Origin: Cymbidium sinense | Taxonomy: Eukaryota; Streptophyta; Magnoliopsida; Asparagales; Orchidaceae | DNA: 64,000 bases | Assembly (NCBI GenBank): GCA_021442155.1 | Contig: CM038221.1 | Coordinates: forward strand, 153,503,601-153,567,600 | Direction of reading: 5' to 3' | Shown: positions 11,519 to 21,699 of the stretch, piece by piece | Position numbering within the stretch: the first letter of the stretch is position 1 | Layout: every line of letters starts with the position of its first letter | The notes under the pieces: model-generated | What the model was told of the DNA's origin: nothing | The model's database searches: none | Seen by the model: the letters and a program-made list of their open reading frames with translations, nothing else | Translations under genes and position numbers: made by a program

Positions 11519-13114
11519 TGTCACACCCCGATGACCCCCTACCTTTATCCTGGGTCAATCAATGTAACATAGACGACTCTACAGATTCCACCAACACGCT
11601 CCAACCTCGGCTATCATGAACGAGCAAAGTGAAATGTGTATCTAATCAAATCATCACAAATATTTACAATTCATATCATATACTAATTAACTCATATCAC
11701 AATTACCAAAGATGAAATCTTTAAGTAAATAAATACGAGAACTAAAGACATTTAATTTGTACTGCACCCAAAAGTTTAATCTTTAATCTTTCCAAACTAT
11801 ACACCAATAACAAAACACTAGCTTCTACCCGCCTTTTTCCGAAATTATCAACGAAGATCATGAAAAGTTTTGAGACAAGAGAATCTAAAGTTCAAGCAAA
11901 GACAAGAGAACAATCGTGCATGTATACGTGTAAATTTACAAAAGCGGTAAATCAGGTCAAAGAATGTAACAATATAACAACAATATGTAGGTCGTAAATG
12001 TAATAATATAACAATATGTTGTAGGTCATATCAGACACCGGTCGAGGTGATTTTCATTAAAATCATTTCGCCTATATTAAATCATTTTAAATGTCATTTA
12101 TAATCGTAGGTTTTGACTTCATAAAAAAGTCGCCACCCTACTGTTTGGCTAAAAGGAAAAGGCAGAGCCGAACTGCTACTTACCTAATGCACCGACACTT
12201 TAAATTTAACGGCTCCAACCTCAAAATGTTAGAGTGAATACTAAGATCCCCTAATCATCTCCGAAACTTTGCCTATCTCCGCAGATTCGTAAATATACCT
12301 TCCTATCACAATTTTCCCGACATTGCTTATCACATTCCGCATTTAACATGTTGTCAAACATTTCTATATATCCAAATGAAATCATATGCTATGAACTAAC
12401 TGTTTTATAATCATTATAAATCGAATCTCATTCATCGAGTGCGAATTCAGAATCTACTAACGCCAATATTACCTGATTAAATTAACAAACTAAAATTAGC
12501 AAAAATCCCAATCCTAAACCCCCATTTTAATACACAACAATTCTACAACTCACCTAGCAACCAAAATCGATTTCGGAATTTTCCAATCACGCATTTCAAC
12601 ACCAAGGAAGGCTGCCGGTTGAAAGAAAAGGAATAGGGAAAGAAAATTAAGAACTTACAAAATTCTAAGTTTTCCGTCGGCCAGAACAGGAAATCAACCG
12701 ATCGGTTCTGGATTTCCGACCGGCGACGGATTTTCCAACCCGTCACCGGGACTTACAGATGTGGCGGTTTCCAAGCGACGACGTAGGCGCGGCGGTCCAG
12801 CGCGGCTGCGGGTTGCCGACGGAATCCTTTGCACCGCAGACGCTGCGTTCACACGGAGGCAGCTCGCATTCGGGTCACGGGAGCGCCGGGGGGGCAGGGA
12901 AAGGAGGAGAAGAAGGAAATCAGCATGAAGGAAATCAGCGAAGGACCGGTAGAAGGGAATGAAATAGGAAGCTGTGGGAGAGATCCAACCATACACGCGT
13001 CGAATGGCTTAATCCGGCCGATGCATGCTTCGCTGCTATAGTCCTAATGCTACAGTAACGACAAAGTTAATTAGGCAATTAGGAAATAAGCTATTGAATT
13101 AATTGGATATTACA
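11519..13114 (-). mobile_element. Solo LTR-like insertion in the chromovirus pol
   Basis: The block separates pol linker coding (13240-13115, minus, 'LIPYAVQPILKKF') from RT (11514 downwards). On the plus strand it starts TGTCACACCCCGATGACC and ends ATATTACA; on the minus strand it therefore reads TGTAATATCC...GGTGTGACA, with TG...CA ends like those of the 21700-28405 element (TGTAATAACC...TCGTGACA). Length 1,596 bp, close to that element's LTRs, though the interior does not match. It has no coding domain; 12700-13000 is GC-rich. I could not find a convincing 5-bp target duplication, so the ends are tentative. Confidence 0.6.
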
Positions 13115-14199
13115 TAGAACTTCTTCAATATGGGTTGCACAGCATATGGTATCAACTCTTCAGTTTCATTTTCTTCTAACATCACTAATTCTAAGTCCAC
13201 GTGTGTTTATTAATGTCTCATAGGAAGGTAGGTTGTGACACTTTGATCTTCATTTTGGGCTGGTCGCCTGTCACCTTAGACTCCTTCAAAGGTTAGAGTA
13301 CTATGTGCTTCTCATTTTTAGTAATTGAGTATGTGTTATTGTAGCCATCATGGATTGCCTTTCTTTCATTCTGCCATGGTCCAAATGCTTTTTTTCTCTT
13401 CACGCGAAGCTGATTTTCTCTGGGCTGATGGTTTTCTCTTCATGCTACGCTAATTTTACACCTCTCAAAGGCTGGGGTGATCCGGATGCATTTATGCTGC
13501 TTCTCACCTTCATGGTTAGAGAATATACGCTGATTAAAGACCAATATGACTATAATTGCACCGCGTTGCTAATTGATGATCTTAAATCTCTAAGTTAACG
13601 TGTCACTGTATTCTCCTTTAGTTCCACCAGCTCTCATTTCACCATGTTTTGTTCAAATTCAGCTATGCACTGTTTTACAAGCTTGTCTTTTTTTGTTGTA
13701 GATTATGAGGCTTCAAGAAAACATCTTGCCTATAATGTGTTGAAAAGTAGTGGTGATACATCTTTCTCTTCATCTTAGACCATGTGATCTTGCTTTTCCC
13801 ATTCATGTTGATCCATGCGCTTCACATTCTCCCACCCTAGAAAAGTGCTCTTCTAAAGTTTAATGCCCACCATTTTAACTCTCCTATTCTAGGGAATATC
13901 TTGTACTCAAAGATTTGCTACACACTTTGAAGCCATTCAATAAACTTATATGGATCTATATGATCTTCAAAATCTGGTGAGTATATTTTTACCTTGAGGG
14001 CATTGTCTTTCTATTTATATTTAATGCTAAATTGTTGAGGCATTGGTTCTTCATCATTGGAGATCTTTTGATGAAAGAGATTTTCTTCTTCTCCTCCTTT
14101 TGGTTTGGTCACCGTTATGGTTATTTGCAACTTCTCCATACTTTCTTCTTTTAAATTCAACAAATTTACACAGTAATTGGAGGATTTCTCATTACATAT
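13115..14199 (-). pseudogene. Gag and protease-linker remnant of the chromovirus
   Basis: Minus strand. 14010-13600 gives 'YSPDFEDHIDPYKFIEWLQ', 'KWWALNFRRAL', 'GKSKITWSKMKRKM' and 'HYRQDVFLKPHNLQQKKTS'. This is the Ty3/gypsy gag block with the usual 'YRQDxFLKLHNLxQ' wording. 13240-13115 is the linker before RT. Coding is broken by stops. The 5' part of gag lies beyond the solo LTR, at 19238-19480. Confidence 0.75.
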
Positions 14200-14879
14200 T
14201 GTTGACCTTCATATATGGTTCATCATTCAAATGAATCATGAAAATTAAAATAAATAATTAACGAAAGTAACATCGCTTGAATCGGGTTTAAAACCCCTTA
14301 ATCACGATCGAAATCGATTAAATTCGCTTTAATTTGAAAATTTGACTTCGTAATGCGTCGAAAATGTTAAAATTAATTAAATGGAAAATATCAAATCAAT
14401 TAATGATCAATCAAATAATTAAAATCAAATTTTTAAAGAAATTATGATATCAAGTCGGAAGCCCGAATTCTCCTCGCTCATTGAAATTGATCGTGGCGTC
14501 TAAACGTCAAAACCTATCAAACGACGCCTTTCGTGATCGATTCGACAAAGTTTGCGCGAACGTCGATCAATCCAAGCGCGACGTCGCACAATTTAGACCT
14601 AATTTCACTTCGATCGTCGCCGACTTTGTTTAAACGACCGATCGGAAATCGTGCCGCGGCATTAACAAAAACAACTAAAATTAACACCTATATTGTTAGG
14701 GTTTATTATTAGGATGATTCATCAAAATTTTACAATTAGGGTTAATTATATTAATCCTTAAGCTAATGATCTCTTAATTCCTATTAATCCTTATCTTAAC
14801 TCAACCGTCCAAGTTACCAATTAAAAGCCCTATCTCATTGGATGCCGTTGGCCAATAGATTAAGCGGTCTAACCTAAAG

Positions 14880-15240
14880 GCCGAAAGGAATAGGCTATCC
14901 CTAATCTCTCACGGCTCCTTCGTTGTCTCTTATTCACGCTCCCTGCTCTAGGCTCTTCTCCCTCAGGCGATCCTCCTTTTCTTGTTCCTCCTGCTGCTCT
15001 TGGCCGAAGCTCTCTAACATACCCGAAGGAGTTCACGCTCTCTCTCGTTCCCGACTCCCATCCGTGCAAATCGAAAGAGCTACTCTATTTTCCTTGGCTG
15101 ACTTCCTTACTTTGATCGTCCGTCCCTCTTGAGTATTCCCGATTCTCTTCCTTGCCTTCTGCCTGCTTACAGCAAGAGATCCTTCTCTCTCTTTAGCAAT
15201 CAACACTTTCCAGGTTGTTTCTATTCAACCTCTTCCTTGC
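14880..15240 (+). promoter_or_regulatory. CT-rich leader block of the solo LTR
   Basis: Pyrimidine-rich stretch with repeated CTCTC, TTCC and CTGCT motifs just inside the LTR. The equivalent positions in other copies (41820-41930 on plus, 48650-49140 on plus, 45470-44800 on minus) are also CT-rich. By position this is likely the 5' transcribed leader of the element. No clear TATA box precedes it here. Confidence 0.4.
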
Positions 15241-15734
15241 TTACTTGCGGGTTAACTAGTTCTTGCTTTGCGGGTTAGCTAGGTTTTGCCTAAAGGAAGT
15301 AATGAGTATGTAATGTTCATGTTGATTCACGGATTTTTTTTTTTGTGTGGGATGTTACATGGAATGGAAATCATGATTGGTTAAGTGCTTTTAACGTCTA
15401 ATCACCTTGTCTTTTGCTGTTCATGTCATTTGGATTAGCTTATGCAAACTTAAATCATGTAATAGGACATTTATCTTGAGAACCTTCATGTGTAATATTA
15501 ACGTAAGTGGAAATGAAGAGGCTTTTGGTGTTCAGGGTGATTTGCAATGTATCCCGGAGTTGAATTAGTGCTTAGTTCACTGGTTTAACTGATTATTAGA
15601 GCTGCAAACAGAGATACAGAAATGCTAAAAAATTTTCCAGTTTTGCTGTGAAATAAATTCCGTTGAAACAATACTGCTATGAACATTTTCAGTATCTTTA
15701 ATGTCAAATAATCAATTTGATTTCAAAATCAGCC

Positions 15735-16239
15735 ATGGCTAGTGGACGTTTTGGAGATATGGCAACTCATATTTTTCCATCTCTTGGACCTGTAATCTTA
15801 GTATTTATGACATACATTGATCTTGAAAAATGGCTGGCTGCTGTTGAGGGAGGGGCACGCTTTGGGTTTGAACTTGTGTTGTTGGTGCTTATTTTCAATT
15901 GCATTGCTATTCTGTGTCAGTTCCTTTCCATTGGCATTGGCAGCTCAAAAGAATCTGGCAGAGATTTGCAGTAAGGAATACACCAGACTGCCATGCATGC
16001 TTTTGAGAGTTCAAGCAGAATTATCCATGATAATTTGGGACCTTACTATGGTATTGGGTATTGCACATGGTGTCAATCTTTATCTGGGATGGATTTGTTC
16101 TCATACATCTTTTCTTTCTATACTTGGTGCCATTCTACTTCCATGTTTACTCAAGCTTTGGGACATTGGAAAGGCAGCAGAATTTTTTGTATACATAGCA
16201 GGTTTCACTTTGCTGTTTGCATCTGCATTGGTAAAATAG
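15735..16239 (+). pseudogene. EIN2: EIN2 N-terminal (NRAMP-like) gene fragment inside the LTR
   Basis: EIN2 is the ER membrane protein at the centre of ethylene signalling; its N-terminal half is an NRAMP-like membrane domain. From the ATG at 15735 the frame gives 'HIFPSLGPVI', 'YIDLEKWLAAVEGGARFGF', 'LVLLVLIFNCIAILCQFLS'. After a small deletion where 'MVTG' is expected, the next frame continues 'KNLAEICSKEY', 'LLRVQAELSMI', 'DLTMVLGIAHGVNL', then another shift ('MDLFSYIF') and a return ('LGAILLP', 'IAGFTLLF'). About 170 codons cover roughly the first third of the membrane domain. At least three frameshifts make it a pseudogene. Similarity stops at 'SAL' before 'gtaaaa', possibly an exon end, so capture from genomic DNA is possible. 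It sits between the CT-rich leader and minisatellite of the solo LTR; other LTR copies in the window lack it. Confidence 0.85.
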
Positions 16240-16321
16240 TGATGAAACTGATGCTATAGCAAGGAGGGTATCAGTTATATTCTAATTTTATGCACATGTG
16301 AATGCAAATTTATTGCTTCTA

Positions 16322-16690
16322 TACTGCTCACATTTCTCCATATATGGTGGGAAATCTGATAAAGACTGTGCATGTTTCTCCAACATACAGAAATTTGTGA
16401 TAAGTACATGTACATGTTTCTCCAAACAGAAACTTGTGATAAGTATCACATGTTCTCCAACATAGGAAACTGTGATAAGATGCATACGTGTTTCTCCATA
16501 GGAAATTTGTGATATAAGATTCCACACGTTCCTCCAAATACAGAAATTTATGATATAAGTACCTACACATGTTTTTCCAATAAGAAAATTTGTGTTATAA
16601 GTACCGCTATATTTCTCCAACACGAAGGAAATTTGGCTATAAGTACCTACATGTTTCCAACATAGGAAATTTGTCGCTACTATGCTAACC
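16322..16690 (+). repeat. Minisatellite in the solo LTR, about 9 units of 37-43 bp
   Basis: Degenerate units of the form 'acatgtttctccaacatag' plus 'gaaatttgtgataagtacc', repeated about nine times. The same frame of words ('ataagtac...', '...gaaatttgt') brackets the CACGCC hairpins of the LTR copies at 42100-42200 and 46320-46810, so the two arrays are variants of one repeat. Confidence 0.8.
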
Positions 16691-19237
16691 CATGCTTTTG
16701 GTGGTGGACAAATAAACTTTTCGGTATTGTCTCACGACACCTACCATGCACGCTTTCTTGGCGGATGGGAAGACCTAGTCCGGCGACCATATGGATGACG
16801 CCGGGAGTAAAAATTTTGATAAATAAAATGTGAAAATGTCTAAGTGTTTGAAGAAGGAAGCGATATATGATTATTCATTTAGCTCATTCATCATATTATA
16901 TGATAATTACAATACGCTTATCTTACGCTATTTTTCACGAATCTTCATAATATGACAATTACTTATTTAAAGTTCAAATTCATTTTGCCTAAGTGGTGAT
17001 CATGCCATATGAATGGGTGAAAATGAAAATGTGACACCAATGCATTTAAAAAAGATACAAGTGCATGTCATATGTCATTTAGGGAAACAAACAGGCTTTA
17101 TGCTAAAATGCTTAAGTGAAATGATTCGATATTTAAAGTGTTATCTCATTTTATTCAATTTGAATGTCTTTAATACGCAAATTAAATGAAATCTATGACT
17201 TTATGAAGAATGTTTTTTGCTTAACCATTTGATTCATGCAAATACTTGAAAGAATCAAATTCATACTCTATAAAATGCATGTTTGATTTGTTAAAGAACG
17301 TACACACGCTGATCCATGACGGAAGAAGCTATATCATCTGTAAATGCATAATCACTTACAGAATGCATTCACATTTTTATGTAACGATTCTCACTGATAC
17401 ATTCAAGTACATGAAAGATAATGATATTTTATAGATAAATCTATACTGACTTACGACAAATAGTTGAAAGAGTCAACTATGCCTTATACTTATAAATGAC
17501 TTCTACTGATCTATGATAAACATTTGAAATGGAAAATTATTCATATAACAGATCTATCTTCCTTTGGTCTTAGACCGTCCCGTTAACAAAACCTAAAAAT
17601 CTAATGATGCTATTGTAAATCTTAGATGCTAAATCTATCATAAAATGACAAAAGATAAATTTATCGATTTGTTAATATCTTTTCAAGTTCAAGATCTCAA
17701 GAAGAAAATCTCAAACCCGATCCTATGCATACTAGAGTTGACAAGGTTTGGAGATAGATCTTGAAATAATTAATCTATCTAATCTTTCGAAGAAGATAAT
17801 GAGTTGGCGTCAATTTTCCTTTGGTCTTCTGAAGTTAATAAAACTTAAAAAATCCCATATCAAACTTCACGCTTGCATTACATCATGTCAAATAACTACT
17901 TCAACTTGTATTATTCATACGTCCATAAATACTTTAAAAGAACGTATACATGTATGTTGAAATTCAGATCAAATATCTAGAAAGCATAATGTAATACAAA
18001 TGAAGATAAATATAAAAGAACATATACTACATTTCCCGCTTCTTTTGGGTTAACAAAACCTAAAAATGTGATATTATAAGAATTTTAAATGATAATATCC
18101 GAGTTTAATTCTACAATACAAAAATACGAATCAATGACATAGCTTATTCAAACTCTCAAGAAGAGTCCCAAACCCGATCCTCTATGTTCAAGTTAGAGTG
18201 GACAAGGTTTTGAAGGATTATACTTGAGATAATGAATTTAGACTCGATCCTCTGTAGAAACCTGAAGTAGACAGCGCCATCAATCGATACAAATTTTTAT
18301 GATCGGTAATTATAATTAAAATTTCAATGATAAATGATCATATATTCAAATCTAAAATCAATCATAAAATGATCAAAATTTAAATAAAATAACAAAATAA
18401 ATATAAATAAAAAATGAAATTAATTATTTAAATTAAAACTTAAAAAAAAATCAATCCACCCCTTCGCAACTGTTTGTCTTCGGGTGACAAATTAAGAAAA
18501 TTTTTGCTCACAAAGCCAATATCAAATCAAATGCATAATTATCTTCACATTCAAATATTTCTAAAGGCCGTAAGGACGTGGCCCGTGTTCTCTGTCCGCG
18601 TGGTTTTGCCGCGATATGACACCACATAAATGGCGGTTACGATCAGAGCCCTCTAACTGGGTGGTTCAGCGATATGACATACTAATTACTTGCCACGAAA
18701 TCTATGTTTCCTAACTGCTCTTTGAAATGTGAAATGATGTATTTGGTTGCAAAAAGCTCGCAATGGTTGACTTATATTGTCCCCTTAGACAACTCCACTG
18801 TCACAAGGACACTCGACGACGTAACCCATGTGTGACAAGGATCCTTCCCGTCATCGACTACCTCCTCGACTAAGGCACTGTGGACCGCAGATGCGGATGA
18901 CTAACTATGAGATCTAGATCGCTGCCATCGTTCCTCCACAAAGTTTTAAATTAAAATAATAAATTTATAAGTTCTAAACTCCACTCACGCAATTATATAC
19001 TTGTTTTTTAACGATTCATTCACTAGCTTAATCGAAAGTGCTCTCGATGAGAGGTAATTAACTATAGGGCTTGCTATAGGAAACCCTAAACAGATATAAA
19101 AAAGTTCTCACCAAATAAGAAATCTCATAGTGTCTTATCTTCTATTCATCTGCCTTCTGAAATTATCACCGACACTTAAACAACTCTTTTTGTTTTCCAA
19201 AAGAGGTCGGTGGCGAATTTTCGGATCCCACACATAT

Positions 19238-19480
19238 TTCATGGTAAACTTTTGAACACTTTTTTGTAGATTCCTTCTTGGCGGCATGGTGATGGTTCTT
19301 ATCTATGGTTTGGTTAAAGTGGGGAGGGGGTGGAAGGAACTTTGGGGCTGGCCGAGAGGTGTGGAGGGAATTTAATAGGATTTTGTGTTGGTCGAAGATT
19401 GAAGGAGGTGTTTGATTTGGTGGTTGAAAGGTGTAATGGGTAGTTTGGGAGGGAAAATTAGTGTTTTGCATAGGAGAGTA
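19238..19480 (-). pseudogene. Gag N-terminus of the chromovirus, beyond the solo LTR
   Basis: On the minus strand an ATG at 19287-19285 starts 'MPPRRNLQKSVQKFTMKY', a typical gypsy gag start. The frame then runs directly into the target-duplication sequence and continues at 14199. Upstream (19470-19290) the minus strand is rich in proline codons and CCC/CCA runs, consistent with leader sequence of the element. Confidence 0.6.
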
Positions 19481-20548
19481 TTTTAGGTTGGGTAGATTTA
19501 GATTTTTTGGGGAGAGGAAAGGAAAGAAACAAAGAGATTACACTATTCTAGATTTGAATCTTGAATCATCTACATTAGGTGGAGCATTTACCCCTACCGT
19601 AGTGTTGTAATCTTCCTTCTCTTTTTTATAGATAAACATGTTAAATTATTAAAACCATTGAATGTAGTTTTGTCCATTGAGTTTGTACTTTGTGATTTGG
19701 AGGATGGAAGCTTTGAACATGACCTCTAAGGTTGAATTCTCCTTCTAGTGGTTATGTTATATTTCATCATCTCTGCCTTTCATTGAACTTATGATTGCTC
19801 TAATATTATGTAAAGCTGAAGTTTCTTCCCTTCTCTAGTTTGAAATGCATGAAATTTGAAGCCATGTACAGCCGAGGACAGAAATTCCTCAGCCACCTAA
19901 CCCTTTTAAAAAGTCCTCTATCGTAGGTGGCTTAGGAATTTCTATCCTCTTTTGTATATGGCTCTATTGGAGTTCCATTCCAAGTAATGATAACTTGGTT
20001 GGCATCAGAAGATGTATTAATTGTAATTCTAGAGTTACCATCTCCTCCGTATACCCTCTTTTCCTTTTCCACTTCCATCCTTTTCCTTTTAATGCCTTCT
20101 ATCCTTCCTCTTTTCTTCTCTGCTTTATTCTCTCCTTTATTTTCTTTCCTATAGTGGGTCTTCTTTAGCTATCTATGTGGGTAGATCGCGAATTTTAGCT
20201 GATATGCCTCTCCCTCTCTAGGGTGGGCCACTCAAGTGCAGCTTTTAACATTATGGCATGAATATGATTATGAATACTCTTTTTTAATTAGGTTGGGTTC
20301 TAGGTAGGCTACACATTCTATGTGTTGATTGACCCTGCCAAATCTGATCTATTGCTGTTTGCAGTTGTACTAAGTTATATGATGTAAACCAGCTTTCTTT
20401 TGTGATTTTAGTTACTATTTCACATGAGTTGAATTTTAAACATCTTTAGGATGAGATAAGATTGTGCCCCAAACTTTACATTATGCAAGCCTGTTGTTTG
20501 TTTAGTTGTGTTTTATAAAATTATTTCACTCAGATTCATGTTTACCAG
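19481..20548. other. RECG intron A, 3' part
   Basis: Intron sequence between the chromovirus remnant and the next RECG exon, with a foldback element at 19839-19983. 20041-20160 is pyrimidine-rich. The intron ends with 'tttaccag'. No gene seen. Confidence 0.6.
19839..19983. repeat. Foldback MITE-like inverted repeat, about 145 bp
   Basis: The left arm ('tttgaaatgcatgaaattt', 'gccatgtacagccgaggac', 'agaaattcctcagccaccta') pairs with the reverse complement of the right arm ('taggtggcttaggaatttct', 'atcctcttttgtatatggct', 'ggagttccattccaa'). Arms of about 60 bp surround a centre of about 20 bp. No coding capacity. Superfamily uncertain. Confidence 0.75.
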
Positions 20549-20709
20549 GTCAAAAAAATGCATCGTGATGATCATTATGAATTACGTGAGTATAACATTG
20601 ACGTGCTTAAGGAGGAGGAACATAATGCACAGGTAGACAAACGCCCATATCCACTCTACCCATCGAAAGCAGGGCTAAAACCAAGCTTTCTGAAGGACAC
20701 AATATCAAG
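20549..20709 (+). CDS. RECG: RECG helicase exon (wedge domain, part 2)
   Basis: Starts after 'tttaccag' with a phase-0 codon and ends 'tatcaag' before 'gtggct', leaving two bases of a split Arg codon. It encodes 53 codons: 'VKKMHRDDHYELREYNIDVL', then 'RPYPLYPSKAGLKPSFLKD' and 'TIS'. This is the end of the RecG OB/wedge fold and the 'YP...GL' link found in all RecG proteins. It joins in phase to the exon about 18.5 kb upstream and to the next one about 11.6 kb downstream. No stop codon or frameshift. Confidence 0.93.
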
Positions 20710-21699
20710 GTGGCTAAATTTCTTCTTGAAATAATCATCTTTGTAATATCTGTCTTAACAATTGCCTTTGTTTTAATTGTCTAATTATTCTTGTGATTGT
20801 GGTATATTTTATCTTTTTTTTAATCTCTTCACTTTTCACAATATGTATTTACTCTTATATTAGGAGGTCATTTTTGAAATTTAGTTACAATTTATCTACC
20901 AGCAAAAGTTTTAATTTGCTGTTAGAATTAGGAAACAAATCATTATAATGAATAGATGTGTGCGTTAGATTTTGTTAGTTGTCTTCATATATTACTATGC
21001 TGTTGAAGCAGGAAGGCTTGACAGACTCATATGAAAGGTGTCCCAACTGCAGCAATATTTGCAAGAGGAGCAGTCCGTATATGGAAGAAGAGCAATTCTA
21101 CTTGGTGGCCTGGCCAAATAGGAAAATAGCATCCTGTGGATCCATGGCTTGCTGGTAAAAACACCAGCAAAGGAAATTAGTTTCTCACAGATTCAAGAGC
21201 CACTTAGGAAATTTTTTATTGTGATTATTACGCTTTCTAAATGTTTGTAGTTTCCTAAAATGATTTAGGCAGCTTTCTATATGAATGCTTTTTAAATATA
21301 TGATAAAGCAAGGCAAGCTTTTAGCTATTATTTGATTTAGATCTTCTATTTTCTAATTCTTCTAAACTCTAGGCTATGGTCTTCATTTTTAGTCTTTTCT
21401 CTCTCAATTTTTGTTACTTTCTTCTCCATGTAATATGTAATAGAGACTTGTATGACTCAACTGATTGAATTTTTCACCAACACCTTTCTGAAACCTTTTT
21501 CATCAAAATAGTGCGAGTAATGAGCTCAATCATTTGAATGACTCAAATGTATCATGCAACATATGTTCAAACTTATCAGGATATAATTATTAGCATAAAT
21601 CAATTGAACAAATGCATTCCAAAATATTCTATTCATTCAATCAAAAAACTTAGGTAAACATTATAGTTTATCTACATAATATTTATTGTACACACATCC
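20710..21699. other. RECG intron B, 5' part
   Basis: Ordinary AT-rich intron apart from a short exon-like segment at 21012-21158. 21450-21640 weakly resembles 28500-28660 on the other side of the retroelement (both have 'aactgattgaatt' followed later by 'tcaccaa'/'catcaaaat'-like wording), so the retroelement may have landed in an older repeat. Confidence 0.5.
21012..21158 (+). CDS. Possible small cryptic exon, function unknown
   Basis: After a plausible acceptor ('tgaagcag') an open frame of 48 codons reads 'EGLTDSYERCPNCSNICKR', 'SSPYMEEEQFYLVAWPNRK', 'IASCGSMACW', then stop; 'tgctg|gtaaaa' at 21155/21156 could instead be a donor. Base composition is more balanced and codon-like than the surrounding intron. 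It is not part of RECG as I know it: the exons at 20549 and 32289 join perfectly without it. It could be an alternative exon carrying a stop, a captured gene fragment, or chance. I do not recognise the protein. Confidence 0.25.
   Translation, partial: EGLTDSYERCPNCSNICKRSSPYMEEEQFYLVAWPNRKIASCGSMACW

Larger units (their letters stand above)
14200..19232 (+). mobile_element. Solo LTR (5,033 bp) of a Tat-type family, target duplication CATAT
   Basis: Starts TGTTGACCTTCATATATGG and ends GGATCCCACA, flanked by CATAT on both sides (14195-14199 and 19233-19237). Joining the flanks restores the antisense gag frame of the older chromovirus, which confirms the exact ends. Its order of segments matches the LTR at about 48014-53402: an A-rich start, a CG-rich block with TCGA motifs (14480-14660), 'tattgttagggttt' (14690-14710), a CT-rich leader (14880-15230), a minisatellite, a long AT-rich part with 'gttaacaaaacctaaaaat', and a terminal block. 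Unlike the other copies it contains an EIN2 fragment between leader and minisatellite. No internal retroviral region is present, so it is a solo LTR. Confidence 0.9.
8801..19480 (-). mobile_element. Degenerate Reina-like Ty3/gypsy chromovirus, interrupted twice
   Basis: Read on the minus strand, domains occur in the order gag, RT, RNase H, integrase expected of Ty3/gypsy. Gag starts near 19287 ('MPPRRN'), is broken by the solo LTR at 14200-19232, and resumes from 14199 to about 13600. The pre-RT linker is at 13240-13115. After a second insertion (11519-13114), RT follows from 11514, then RNase H, integrase (10236-9170) and the integrase C-terminal part (9150-8850). The wording of RT ('YEELQKQVDDF', 'IKYRF', 'YLDDLFDQL') and of the integrase end ('LQPRTNGPFKIIKKINDN') points to the Reina lineage. 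Many stops and frameshifts make it non-functional. It lies antisense to RECG. Outer LTRs were not delimited. Confidence 0.8.

Noticed and set aside
12694..13041. Overlapping open frames on both strands in a GC-rich block
   Set aside because: They lie inside the LTR-like insertion 11519-13114. GC-rich sequence lacks stops in several frames by chance and no family is recognisable.
13230..13239. GTTGTGACA as right end of the 11519 insertion
   Set aside because: The pol-linker coding on the minus strand is continuous through 13240-13115, so the insertion must end near 13114 (ATATTACA).
19166..19471. 101-codon proline-rich minus-strand frame
   Set aside because: Crosses the solo LTR end; the gag frame (MPPRRN) is in a different register, so this frame is a shadow.
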